Below, one piece after another: positions 1 to 10,161 of a DNA stretch of 64,000 nt. The first letter of the stretch is position 1. Each line of letters starts with the position of its first letter. This DNA comes from Haematobia irritans (Eukaryota; Arthropoda; Insecta; Diptera; Muscidae), in NCBI RefSeq assembly GCF_050003625.1, contig NC_134400.1, positions 225,038,085 to 225,102,084 on the forward strand, read 5' to 3'. Below the pieces are notes generated by a model. The model was given only the letters and a program-made list of their open reading frames with translations, did no database searches and had not been told where the DNA came from. Both the position numbers and the translations under genes were made by a program.

Positions 1-516
1 GAAAAAAAACAAAAATTAGCAAACAACCCCATCTCAAGTTGAATTGATAATAAAAACAGCAACAATTCTGGCTTAGTCCCCATCCTAAACCATATCTGTT
101 TTTATTTTGTATTTTTTTATAAAATTGCTATAAATTACAGATAATTGCGGTTAAAATGGAGCACAAAACACGCGCAATGCAACCAGGAGTGTTGAATCGG
201 TTACTGAAAGCATGCGACATGTTTTGTATGCGGTTTAAGGCGAGTTCCACTTACGAATGCTAATGCGAATTGAAATTGTTTCTGTGCCAAAAGATACCAA
301 CGAATATTTTTGTCTAACCGGGCATATGACTTACTTTCAAAATGGCATAACCAAAAAAAAAAAAAGAAAAATGATGGAAACCTAAATTATGACGAGATAT
401 CGGGCGGATTCCTTTCGACTAAGAAAGTAATAAATTCGATTCCTGGGTCTCCAGGCTTCCTTCGAGTATTACTCTTTATAATCATATCCAATGAAATAGA
501 ATCCAAACAGAAATTT
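1..516. other. unassigned AT-rich intergenic or intronic sequence
   Basis: I see no gene, terminal repeat or structured array here. A 114-codon open frame covers much of the right half but runs through an A-homopolymer and into a decayed SINE, so it is not supported as coding. Confidence 0.5.
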
Positions 517-650
517 AGGCTCACTTATAGTATTCAGTGTGGTAAACTTCTCTCTTATCAAAGACCTACCTTTTATGGCCGACATCGGAACAAAACCGAA
601 AGCAGAGCACCGGTAAACTTTGAAATCCGACAGTCCCAAAACCCCCAAGG
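517..650 (-). repeat. degenerate SINE fragment
   Basis: The stretch resembles the 3' half of the SINE at 980-1321 read in reverse: a GGCTCACTTA block, a TATTCAGT block, GGTAAACTTCTCTCTTATCA, then a CTTTTTATGGCCGAC-like block follow in the same order. Many substitutions and small gaps indicate an old copy. Orientation is reverse. Confidence 0.5.
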
Positions 651-756
651 TTAGAAAAAAAACATGTTGGTATTAAGACTAAATAATATGGAAAATACTT
701 ATAATTAATATGGAAAAATTCCTGGAAATGTAAACTAAGACAAACATAAGAACTAC

Positions 757-978
757 TAGGTTAGGTTAGGTGGCAGCCCGATGTATCAGGCTCACTTAGA
801 CTATTCAGTCCATTGTGATACCACATTGGTGAACTTCTCTCTTATCACTGAGTGCTGCCCGATTCCATGTTAAGCTCAATGACAAGGGACCTCCTTTTTA
901 TAGCCGACTCCGAACGGCGTTCCACATTGCAGTGAAACCACTTAGAGAAGTTTTGAAACCCTCAGAAATGTCACCAGC
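757..978 (-). repeat. SINE, 5'-truncated copy (reverse orientation)
   Basis: Reverse-oriented copy of the SINE body and tail. It starts with the complementary TTAGG-type tail (757-772), runs through the GCAGCCCGATGTATCAGG block, and ends at the CTCAGAAATGTCACCAGCA block without the tRNA-like head. It lies directly against the forward full copy at 980-1321, giving an inverted dimer. The body is nearly identical to its partner. Confidence 0.85.
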
Positions 979-979
979 A

Positions 980-1321
980 CCACGGTGGCTCAATGGTTAG
1001 CATGCCCGCCTTGCATACACAAGGTCGAGGGTTCGATTCCTGCTTCGACCGAACACCAAAAAGTTTTTCAGCGGTGGATTATCCCACCTCAGTAATGCTG
1101 GTGACATTTCTGAGGATTTCAAAGCTTCTCTAAGTGGTTTCACTGCAATGTGGAACGCCGTTCGGACTCGGCTATAAAAAGGAGGTCCCTTGTCATTGAG
1201 CTTAACATGGAATCGGGCAGCACTCAGTGATAAGAGAGAAGTTCACCAATGTGGTATCACAATGGACTGAATAGTCTAAGTGAGCCTGATACATCGGGCT
1301 GCCACCTAACCTAACCTAACC
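980..1321 (+). repeat. tRNA-derived SINE, full-length copy
   Basis: A short retroposon of about 340 bp. The head is tRNA-like with pol III A and B boxes. The unique body includes GCGGTGGATTATCCCACCTC and AACGCCGTTCGGACTCGGC. The final ~75 bp run from GTGGTATCACAATGGACTG to a CCTAA tail and match the 3' end of the LOA-like LINE at 25838-25912, apart from a few differences. From SINE biology, the LINE reverse transcriptase would recognise this shared end and copy the SINE RNA in trans. There is no protein. Copies or fragments also lie at 757-978, 54012-54876, 61354-61478 and 62056-62214. I do not recognise a registered family name. Confidence 0.85.
986..1040 (+). promoter_or_regulatory. internal pol III promoter (A and B boxes) of SINE
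   Basis: Box A TGGCTCAATGG (986-996) fits TRGYNNARNNG at every position. Box B GGTTCGATTCC (1030-1040) fits the RNA polymerase III type 2 consensus. Start-to-start spacing is 44 bp, normal for a tRNA-like promoter. The element could therefore still be transcribed. Confidence 0.8.
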
Positions 1322-2015
1322 ATTGTTTATTTACTTGTAGTTTATCATAGCCCTCGTGTTATTTATATCGAAGGTTTAATTTACATGTCAGTGATATGGG
1401 AAAAATTCCTTGTCCTGAACATATTAATCCCGTTAATATAAAGCAAATTTTTTAGATAAGATAACAACTTGAAGAGACTGGCATGTGCTAAACGGAGAGA
1501 TTTGAAAACTCAGCTAGATTTTAAAGTAAAACTGAATGTTCCTAATGACCATTAAATGGTTTTTCTCCCTTAGATAGATTTCTTGTTTCCGATGCAACTT
1601 ACTCCTAATACCAAAGCTATGGTTTCGAATATCTTCTTGTGGTATCGCTTAATTCTGTTCTTGGCACTTCTGTTTGTTTGTTGCTATTGCCTCCAGTCGA
1701 AAGAAATATCTCTCAATGCCAAACCGTTTGTCTTTCATTGCTTTAGTTCACTTAGAGACAGTTGCTGTCTATAAGATTGGAATTTGAATTTTCGTCGCTG
1801 CTGTTTGGTTGGTCATTCTATTTTTTGCTCTTTTCGCGATAGCCAGGGTATCTATTGCGGTGCGTTACTGTTTCCATTTCGATCTGGTTATGCCCACAGG
1901 TTATGATGTCATACAAACTTGCGGACGTTAAGCTTGTCTGATGATGACGGGTTTTTGTATATCTTGACGTTGGCATTCACAGAAATGCAGAATTTATTTC
2001 AAATATTTACATGTT
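1322..2015. other. unassigned sequence
   Basis: No gene or clear repeat recognised. A 63-codon open frame near 1583 is hydrophobic and has no family resemblance. Confidence 0.4.
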
Positions 2016-2289
2016 TATACCCTCCACCATAGGATGGGGGTATATTAACTTTGTCATTCGGTTTGTAACACATCGAAATATTGCTCTAAGACCCCATAAA
2101 GTATATATATTCTGGGTCGTGGTGAAATTCTGAGTCGATCTAAGCATGTCCGTCCGTCCGTCCGTCTGTCCGTCTGTCCGGCTGTCCGTCCGCCTGTGGA
2201 AATCACGCTAACTTCCGAACGAAACTAGCTATCGACTTGAAACTTGGCACAAGTAGTTGTTATTGATGTAGGTCGGATGGTATTGAAAA

Positions 2290-3206
2290 TGGGCCATATC
2301 GGCCCACGCTTACGTATAGCCCCCATATAAACCGATCCCCAAATTTGGCTTGCGGAGCCTTCCGGAGCAGCAAAATTCATCCGATCCAGTTGAAATTTGG
2401 TACGTGGTCTAAGTATACGGTCTCTAACAACCATGCAAAAATTGGTCCATATCGGTCCATAATTATATATAGCCCCCATATAAACCGATCCCCAGATTTG
2501 ACCTCCGGAGCCTCTTGGAGGGGCAAAATTCATCCGATCCGTTTGAAATTTGGTACCTGATGTTAGTATACGGTCTCTAACAACCATGCAAAAATTGGCC
2601 CATATCGGTCCATAAATATATATAGCTCACATATAAACCGATCCCCAGATTTGACCTCCGGAGCCTCTTGGAGGAGCAACCTTCATCCTACCCGATTGAA
2701 ATTTGGTACGTTGTTTTAGTATATGGTCTCTAACAACCATGCAAAAACTGGTCCATATCGGTCCATAATTATATATAGCTCCCATATAAACCGATCCCCA
2801 GATTTGACCTCCGGAGCCTCTTGGAGGGGCAAACTTCATCCGATCCGTTTGAAATTGGGTACCTGATGTTAGTATACGGTCTCTAACAAGCATGCAAAAA
2901 TTGGTCCATATCGGTCCATAATTATATATAGCTCCCATATAAACCGATCCCCAGATTTGACCTCCGGAGCCTCTTGGAGGAGCAAAAGTCATCCGATCCA
3001 ATTGAAATTTAGTACGTGGTGTTAGTATATGGTCTCTAACAACCATGCAAAAATTGGTCCATATCGGTCCATAATTATATATAGCTCCCATATAAACCGA
3101 TCCCCAGATTTGACCTCCGGAGCCTCTTGGAGGAGCAAAAGTCATCCGATGCGGTTGAAATTTGGTACACTTCGTTAGTATATGGCCTCTAACAGCCATG
3201 TAAAAA
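2290..3206 (+). repeat. tandem array, six 153-bp units
   Basis: The anchor CCCATATAAACCGATCCC and its variants recur with first bases at 2320, 2473, 2626, 2779, 2932 and 3085, exactly 153 bp each time, although the units differ by substitutions. Because 153 is divisible by 3, long frames stay open on the minus strand (51-residue repeats containing GGQIWGSVYMGAIYNYGPIW). I treat these frames as by-products. Confidence 0.9.
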
Positions 3207-3536
3207 TTGTCAAATTTTATTACTATAGAAAGTTTTGTCAAAATTTCATTTCTATAGAAAGTTTTGTAAAAAGTTTATTTCTATAGCAATGTTTGTCAAC
3301 ATTTTATTTCCATAGAAAATTTTGTCAAAATTTTATTTCTATAGAAAATTTTGTAAAAAAATTATTTCTGTAGAAAATTTTGTCAAAATTTTATTGCTAT
3401 AGAAAATTTTGTCAACATTTTACTTCCATAGAAAATTTTGTCAACATTTTATTTCTATAGAAAATTTTGTCAAGTTTTTATTTCTATAGAAAATTTTGTC
3501 AAAATTTTATTTCTATAGAAAATTTTGTCAAACTGA
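3207..3536 (+). repeat. 29-bp palindromic tandem array
   Basis: About eleven units centred on TTTCTATAGAAA, a perfect 12-bp palindrome, flanked by AAAATTTT blocks. TCTATAG-type cores at 3251, 3280, 3309 and 3338 show a strict 29-bp period. The array sits inside repeat family 1 and recurs in copy B. Confidence 0.9.
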
Positions 3537-3773
3537 ATTATATACGTATTTAATCGGCCTTTTTTTTTTGTTTAATATATACCCCTTATGGACTAACTTA
3601 CAATTTAGAAGACAGTGTTAAAAAGTTTTACGAAACCTTGCCATCGGCAAGTGTTATCGCAACCCAAGTAATTCGATTGTGGATGACAGCCTTTAGTAGA
3701 AGTTCCTACGCAATCCATGGTGGAGGGTACATAAGATTCGGCCTGGCCGAACTTACGGCCGTATATACTTGTT

Positions 3774-4587
3774 CACTTTTGTTTTGTGACTCAAGCTTTA
3801 CCTGTTGAGCAAAACTGTTCATCTACACTCCCCCCGTTCATTGACAACTAAATTGCGATATTGGAGAAGATCATAATTATGATGATGATGATAAGACAAC
3901 GATATCCAAAAATAATCGAGTGTTCGTTCACACATTTTTCAAATGAATGAAAACAGAGAGATAAAAATAAAATCATATTTACCAAAACAGACTCTTCGAA
4001 TGTGGGAAAGTAACTGTCATCATATGGAGAAGTTATGTAAAATTATGCAAATATCCACCAAGTGTTTGGTTTACATTGTACGAAAAGTTAACGGCCACCA
4101 TTTATAGATGAAAAAGTGAATAAATATTTTGATTATGAGAGCGCTGAAGGTCAAATATAATGCTATTGTTTGAGGAATTGTGTTTTATTTTGTTTTGTTA
4201 TAATATTCAGAGTTGCAAAACGGAGGGGTTTAAAATTGGCCTAATTTCATGAAAGGCTCCAAAATATTGCAATGAAAGTGGAACATAAATATTGCAATGA
4301 AAGTGGAACTACTAATTTGTTTGAAGAATCATTTCTTACAATTCTCTCCGTTTGGAGATTCTTAGAAGAAGAACGCATCTTTAAAAACTAAAATCACTTA
4401 TCGAGAAGAGAGAAAAACTATCCATATTTATTGCTTTAAACTCCCGTATCTCCCACAACAAAACTCTTAAATCTATGTGCAACTCTTTTTCATTCTTCGT
4501 TCGGGAGAGGCTTAACCCCCCAAAAAATGCGTTGCGTGTGACTGGCAATGGCAAATAACAACAGCTCTGTAGCCGAATCTGTTGTTC
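3774..4587. other. unassigned sequence
   Basis: Non-repetitive AT-rich DNA. I see no gene, terminal inverted repeat or array. Confidence 0.4.
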
Positions 4588-4595
4588 ATATTAAC

Positions 4596-5194
4596 TAGAG
4601 GTCTGCACAATTCCATTTGTAAATGCAGAGTACACTTGTACTTGCTACATGAGTACATCTATTTGAGAGAGTCGCAAAACTATTGGTACACATTTTGATG
4701 AACACCAAAAGCCACGGGTAACTTCTTGTTGCTACTCTGATGTCTTCACTACCAACAAACACATATTCCTCTTTCTCTCTTATTGAAGTGTACTCAGAGT
4801 GATCACGTGGAGTATGTTGCGAGAACAAAACTTCATAGAGTACTCCATGTACCACGTGCAGTTTCAGAAATACAAAAAAACAGTTACTCTCCATAATTTC
4901 AGTTTTCGGTTTGTTATAAAGAACGGCAAACGTTAAGGTAAGTGTGTGACATACAAAAATATATGAAAAAAATATATAAAAAAATATATAAAAAAAATAT
5001 ATATCAAGTACTTAAATTTTTATTGTTCCTTTTTTTCGGAACACATATTGTTTCGGATAAGTACTTGGTGGTATTTGACAAGCAAGTGTTCTCTTCACTT
5101 CACTACTTTAGCTCTGAGAGAAAGACAGTGTATGTACTATCTTCGACAGCGAATTGCATACATGTAGTAAAAAGTTATTCGATGCAGACCTCTA
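4596..5194 (+). mobile_element. hAT-type MITE, copy 1
   Basis: A 599-bp element with terminal inverted repeats TAGAGGTCTGCA (4596) and TGCAGACCTCTA (ending 5194). It is flanked by a perfect 8-bp target duplication ATATTAAC (4588-4595 and 5195-5202). The 8-bp duplication and the TAGAG...TGCA terminus fit the hAT superfamily. There is no transposase; an open frame of 99 codons on the minus strand is partly shared with copy 2 (8285-8954) only because the DNA is shared. It probably depends on a hAT transposase elsewhere in the genome. Confidence 0.88.
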
Positions 5195-5202
5195 ATATTA
5201 AC

Positions 5203-5834
5203 CATAAGAAGAAGCATATGAAGCGAGAGAAAGATTCCTCAAAACATCAGGAGACCAAAAGTAACGGTAAATTTGGAATTCATAAGAATTGAGATTTTTA
5301 TGTATGATATGATGATAATAGATCTCTTTGATCTGTGATTCATACAATGAAATTTCATTGACAAAATTTTACAAATTTTTTTTTAATTTACATGGCCATA
5401 CAGTGGAGTCCGCAAGGATCATTTATTAGCATTTAGGGTAAATGGTTCTTTATTGCAGTTTGAAGTCTTAGAGACACAAAAAATGCAATGTGAGATTAAT
5501 GTTTGATATAAGCGAAACTCATCTCCTTTGGTATATTAGAGACTTGTAGTTGAAGGAAATATGACAACGAGACAGAGAGACAAGAAAGCAGTGTTGCCAA
5601 TAGAATTTTTTATGTGAAGATATCCATGTTAAAGCCGATTTATATATCTCTAGGGTAAAGTAAATTGACTTGTGACCAAGGAAAACAGAAAAATTAGTCT
5701 TCTATGTTAAAAAAAAAATAAAATTTGTATTTTAAAAACAAGATGTCGTTGTGTTCAAAACACTGAAAAAAATTATAGAATTTTTTTCCACTTTTTAGTT
5801 TTATTTTAATAATATGATACCTTCCTTTTATTTT
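5203..5834. other. unassigned sequence
   Basis: AT-rich DNA with no recognised gene. A lone CAGTGTTGCCAA motif near 5592 resembles one hAT terminus, but no partner end was found nearby. Confidence 0.35.
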
Positions 5835-7064
5835 TATACCCTTCACCACTACTGTGGTACAGGGTATAATAAGTTTGTGCATTTGTATGTAACGCCAAGA
5901 AGGAGTAATCATAGACCAACCTTTTAGTATACGGATCGGCTTAGAATTAAATTCTGAGTTGATTTAGCGATGTCCGTCTGTCTGTCTGTCCGTCTGTCTG
6001 TCCGTCTGTCTGTCCGTCTGTCTGTCTGTCTGTCTGTCTGTTGATGTATTTTTGTGTGCAAAGTACAGCTCGCAGTTTTAGTCCGATTGTCCTAAAATTT
6101 GGTATAGGGTCCGGTTTCGGCTCAAAGACGATCCCTATTGATTTTGGAAAAAATCGGTTCAGATTTAGATATAGCTGCCATATATATTTTTCACCGATCT
6201 GGTCATAATTGGAGTGTATATCAACCGATCTTCCTCAAATTCCGTACATCCGAATATTTTATGAGTCTCGAAAAACTTGCAAAATATCAGCAAAATCGGT
6301 TCAGATTTAGATATAGCTCCCATATATAGCTTTCGCCCGATTTACACTCATTTGCCCACAGAGGCCAATTTTTTGCTCCGATTTAGTTGAAATTTTGCAT
6401 AGGGAGTAGAATTAGCGTTGTAACTATGCGTGCCAAATTTGCTTGAAATCGGTTCAGATTTGGATATATCTCCCATATAAAGCTTTCGCCCGATTTACAC
6501 TCATATGACCACAGAGGCCAATTTTTAACTCCGATTTAGTTGAAATTTTGCACAGGGAGTAGAATTAGCATTGTAGCTATGCGTGCCAAATTTGGTTCAA
6601 ATCGGTTCAGATTTAGATATAGCTCCCATATATATGTTTTTCTGATTTCGACAAAAATGGTCAAAATACCAACATTTTCCTTGTAAAATCGCCACTGCTT
6701 AGTCGAAAAGTTGTAAAAATGACTCTAATTTTCCTAAACTGCTAATACATATATATCGAGCGATAAATCATAAATAAACTTTTTCGAAGATTCCTTAAAA
6801 TTGCTTCAGATTTAAACGTTTCCCATATTTATTTTTTACTAACATTGTGTTCCACCCTAGTCCATTAGCCGACTTAAATTTTGAGTCTATAGATTTTGTA
6901 AAAGTCATCAAATTCTGTCCAGATCGAGTGATATTTAAAACCTTTATACATAGCCCCCAACACATTTGACGGATGTGATATGGTATCGAAAATTTAGATC
7001 TACAAAGTGGTGCAGGGTATAATATAGTCGGCCCCGCCCGACTTTAGACTTTCCTTACTGGTTT
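5835..7064 (+). mobile_element. 153-bp-unit repeat family 2, copy 1 (unclassified)
   Basis: About 1.23 kb. The left end TATACCCTTCACCACTACTG pairs with CAGGGTATA, and the complement TGGTGCAGGGTATA recurs near the right end before GTCGGCCCCGCCCGAC and CTTTCCTTACTGGTTT. A CTGT/CCGT microsatellite follows the head (about 5974-6040). The TCAGATTTAGATATAGCTCC anchor occurs at 6301, 6454 and 6607, again exactly 153 bp apart, with an earlier one at 6159. Unit sequence aligns loosely with family 1 (ATCGGT...ATATAGCTCCCATATA...TTGAAATTT), so the families are probably related. A very similar copy is at 59140-60328 in the same orientation. No protein is recognised. Confidence 0.8.
5974..6040 (+). repeat. 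CTGT/CCGT microsatellite
   Basis: A tetranucleotide run (CTGT with CCGT interruptions) inside repeat family 2. The equivalent run in the copy near 59277 is much shorter, so this tract has changed length since the copies separated. Confidence 0.9.
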
Positions 7065-7836
7065 GCTCTAGATTTTGAGAATATCAAAATAATATTACAT
7101 ATGGTTTATATAATTGCCAAAAACATGTATAAATTGTCGAGCACACCCCAACAAGCAACATTATTGACAATATTTTCCAAATGTTTGCTATTCAATTAAA
7201 ATTGAAAACATATTCCGGTCGCATATTAAATTGAAATGGTTTTTCATCAGTTTAACCACTGACACATTAATTTCATAAGAATTCGTGCGAAAATTCTGAG
7301 GAAACAGTCACAGGAACAATGTTTGATAGATTCAGGTTTGTTGCCTCCTACCCCCGCCTAACTCGGATTGATGATGACCTTAAAAGTTCACTTCCATTCA
7401 CAAAAGAAGAACAATCAATCTTCTCCATCATCCCAAAGACATGCACGTGACATGATTTGGCGATGTAAGCCACACCATGGTACCGGGTGGTGGTTATTGT
7501 GTTACAACTACCAAAAATACAATTTAATTAAAAATTCTATTCACCAGCTGAGTTCAGTGGTTTTCATTTCATTTTTAGCCTCCGCAATTTGTTTTTGGTT
7601 TTGTTTTTTTCTATGTTGTCATTAAATCGGAACCCGATAACCTTCGATTATCTAATGTTTGGCAGCGAAAAAAAAGCTAACGAGACGCCAATGCTAAATA
7701 AAAGTAAATGGTCACTTTAAAAATAGTCTATCATACTTTCAAAAAAAAAAAAAACAAAGAAAGAAAACAAAAACAATAACAAAACAAAAATCTAGCACAC
7801 GCAAAAAGTCAATAAACGATACAAAATTGAATTCTA
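7065..7836. other. unassigned sequence
   Basis: AT-rich, with an A-homopolymer near 7741. An 85-codon frame near 7368 shows no family resemblance and is not called. Confidence 0.4.
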
Positions 7837-9086
7837 CACTGAACAAAAAAAAACAATTAAATGTTGATTTGTTTTCAAAAAACTTATCCTAGTTTTTTGG
7901 TATAATTGATGAAGTTTATATCGATTATGGCAAATAAGAAGAATTCTATTAATAAATGATTTTCTTTTTCAATTAATGTATTCGACTTTAAGTCAAGGCT
8001 TTCCACCCAGAGAAGGAATATGATCACCTCAAAAATATTTCAAGAGCAAAATATTATTTTTGGACGGCAAACGTGTAACATTTTTGTAGCAACCATATTA
8101 TTTTCTCGGAAATTATGTACCTTAATTCAGCAACCATGTACATGTTTGGCGAGAAAACAACATTTTTGCGAAAGACATGCCGGACAAAAATAACATTTTG
8201 CTTTTGAAACATGTTTGAGCAGCTCTTATCTCTTCTCTGCGTGTTAAAGCTTAAAATTAGAAGATATAGTATGTCCATTTATACTATGTACTATATTCGA
8301 TACTTCGCTGTCGAATATAGTACATACACTGTCTTTCTCTCAGAGCGCAAGTAATGAAGTGAAGAGAACACTTGCTTGTCAAATACCACCAAGTACTTAT
8401 CCAAAAAAATATGTGTTCCGAAAAAAAGGAACAATAAAAATGTAAGTACTTGAGAAAAAGTACAACATGGATTCTCTTCACTTTACGTGGTACCACAAGT
8501 ATTTCTCAGTTACGTGCGAAGCAAAACTTTCCATTATTATTAATCATAGATATGTATGTATGTCACATATTTCATATATTTATGTATGTCACACACTTAC
8601 CTTAACGTTTGCCGTTCTTTATAACAAACCGAAAACATATATTATGGAGAGTAACTGTTTTTTTTTTTGTATTTCTGAAACTGCACGTGGTACATGGAGT
8701 ACTCTATGAAGTTTTGTTCTCGCAACATACTCGACGTGATCACTCTGAGTACACTTCAATGAGAGAGAAAGAGGAATATGTGTTTGTTGGTAGTGAAGAC
8801 ATCAGAGTAGCAACAAGAAGTTACCCGTGGCTTTTGTTGTTCATCAAAATGTGTACCAGTAGTTTTGCGACTCTATCAAATAGATGTACACATGTACACA
8901 TGTAGCAAGTACACGTGTACTCTTCATTTACAAATGGAATTGTGCAGACCTCTAATTTATACACTTGCGGATTATCTTTTTCAAATATATCGTGATACGG
9001 ATTTGAATTAAAAAATTCAAATTATAGTACACACGTTCCCTTTTGAGTTCAAAAAAGCTTTAAATCAAGGATTATTTTGTTCAGTG
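7837..9086 (+). mobile_element. CACTG-type MITE, interrupted by hAT MITE copy 2
   Basis: Termini CACTGAACAAAA (7837) and TTTTGTTCAGTG (ending 9086) are a perfect inverted pair. The left flank is TA; the right flank is CA, probably a mutated TA. The host MITE is about 570 bp once the nested element at 8285-8954 is subtracted. TA flanks suggest Tc1/mariner-type mobilisation. No transposase. Confidence 0.78.
8285..8954 (-). mobile_element. hAT-type MITE, copy 2, with altered left terminus
   Basis: Inverted relative of the element at 4596-5194. The right end keeps GTGCAGACCTCTA (ending 8954). The 8-bp direct repeat ATTTATAC flanks it perfectly (8277-8284, 8955-8962). The left end lacks the expected TAGAGGTCTGCA; instead TATGTACTATATTCGA (8285-8300) and its exact complement (8311-8326) form a 16-bp stem with a 10-base loop. 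Removal of one terminus should make it immobile. Confidence 0.85.
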
Positions 9087-9764
9087 CAAAAACACACACA
9101 CAATATATCACATATCATATCAAAATGTATAACGTAATCAATAGACTTATTAAATAGAAAAGAATCAAATAAAATAAAAATGAAAGGTAATCATAATGAG
9201 AAAATTACTGTAAATTAAGGTTTAAATTTGATTTCCCGGGAAACTCAAATGTAATGATAAGATCAATTAATATATTTTACATTTTTGATTGCTAAAATTG
9301 TAATTGTAAAAAAATATATTAAAAAAACTCCAGCACGTTTTTTAAATAATCACCCCAATGTTATTAAAAATATTATTATTAGTACTCAATGTATGTTTGG
9401 ATAGACCAAAAATACACAATCAATAATGGCAGTTGTTAATTAGATTCATTATTTTTATTATTATTATTTAAATAACAGCAATTTGTCATGACGATATGGT
9501 TGCCAGTACATACTGGCATTTCCAGTTTAAGTTATCACTTTTTCTCTCTCTTCTTTCACAATTTCTTATTATTTATGGCTCAATTGTATCGAAACGTGCA
9601 CTACGAACATTTTTACTTATTTCTGTTTTTTGCTTGTTAATTAGAATCATTAAATAAATATAAAAATTTATTTTCATTGTTTGTTTTGTGGCGAAATATT
9701 AAATATTAATGGCAATTGATGTGAACACAGCTATTATTAATACTGAAAAAAATATAAACGAATT
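9087..9764. other. unassigned sequence
   Basis: Very AT-rich DNA with simple-sequence tracts; no gene or repeat ends recognised. Confidence 0.4.
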
Positions 9765-9768
9765 TTAA

Positions 9769-10157
9769 CCCTTTGAACACCGAATTAGACCCTAAGTTAA
9801 AACCTTAAATTTTTCTTTTTTAACTCGTAATAACGGGTAGATAAAAATTTGTTAAAAATCTATGGAGTTAATTTCAGAACAAACTTGCTTCTTGAACTCG
9901 GGTTTTATGCATATCCATTTTTCTAGAGACGTATGGTAGGACACTTTTGTCAAGCTGGCGTATTTTTCGTCGATTGTTAAAGTTTATAAAAATGCATTTC
10001 AGTGCCCACCATATTGGTGGGAAAATATTTATAGCATATTTAGATTACAGGCTCGTACTTTAAAATAACATCGAGAAATAAATCGAAACTAAGTGTAGAG
10101 TTAGAGTTTGGTGTCGTTTGCGAATGTCCTTTGTTGTGGGCATGGGTAGTCCAAGGG
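9769..10157. mobile_element. piggyBac-like MITE
   Basis: TTAA (9765-9768) precedes CCCTTTGAACACC, and the complementary GGTAGTCCAAGGG ends at 10157 before TTAA (10158-10161). TTAA duplications and CCC/GGG termini are the piggyBac pattern. The inverted ends match only in part. A 63-codon frame extends over the right edge and is not a gene. A better-preserved relative is at 29373-29614. Confidence 0.65.
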
Positions 10158-10161
10158 TTAA

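Larger units (their letters stand above)
2016..3773 (+). mobile_element. 153-bp-unit repeat family 1, copy A (unclassified)
   Basis: An interspersed element of about 1.76 kb. The left end TATACCCTCCACCATAGG folds with GGGGGTATA into a hairpin. Its complement recurs near the right end as TGGTGGAGGGTA, so the ends are inverted relative to each other. The right end also has a TTCGGCCTGGCCGAA hairpin and GTATATACTTGTT. Inside are a CCGT-type microsatellite (about 2150-2200), six 153-bp units (about 2290-3206), and a 29-bp palindromic array (3207-3536). No transposase is present, so it is probably non-autonomous. A second copy is at 14100-17486 and a decayed reverse fragment lies around 44911-46165. 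Similar pieces are familiar from fly introns, but I cannot assign a superfamily. Confidence 0.8.

Noticed and set aside
310..654. 114-codon plus-strand open frame
   Set aside because: It crosses an A-homopolymer and a decayed SINE and has no domain resemblance.
980..1052. genuine tRNA gene at the SINE head
   Set aside because: Repeated with the same body and tail in several places, so it is a SINE promoter, not a functional tRNA.
1300..1321. interstitial telomere array
   Set aside because: The CCTAA run is short and always attached to the SINE or LINE tail, so it belongs to the retroposons.
2627..3241. 204-codon minus-strand frame as a gene
   Set aside because: It is made of 51-residue translations of the 153-bp repeat units; kept only as a low-interest finding.
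3207..3536. 29-bp tandem array as a CRISPR array
   Set aside because: Units are contiguous without unique spacers and sit inside a eukaryotic interspersed repeat.
4595..4894. 99-codon frame partly conserved in the second hAT MITE (8609-8905)
   Set aside because: The two share it only because they are copies of one element; it covers the terminal repeat and has no domain.
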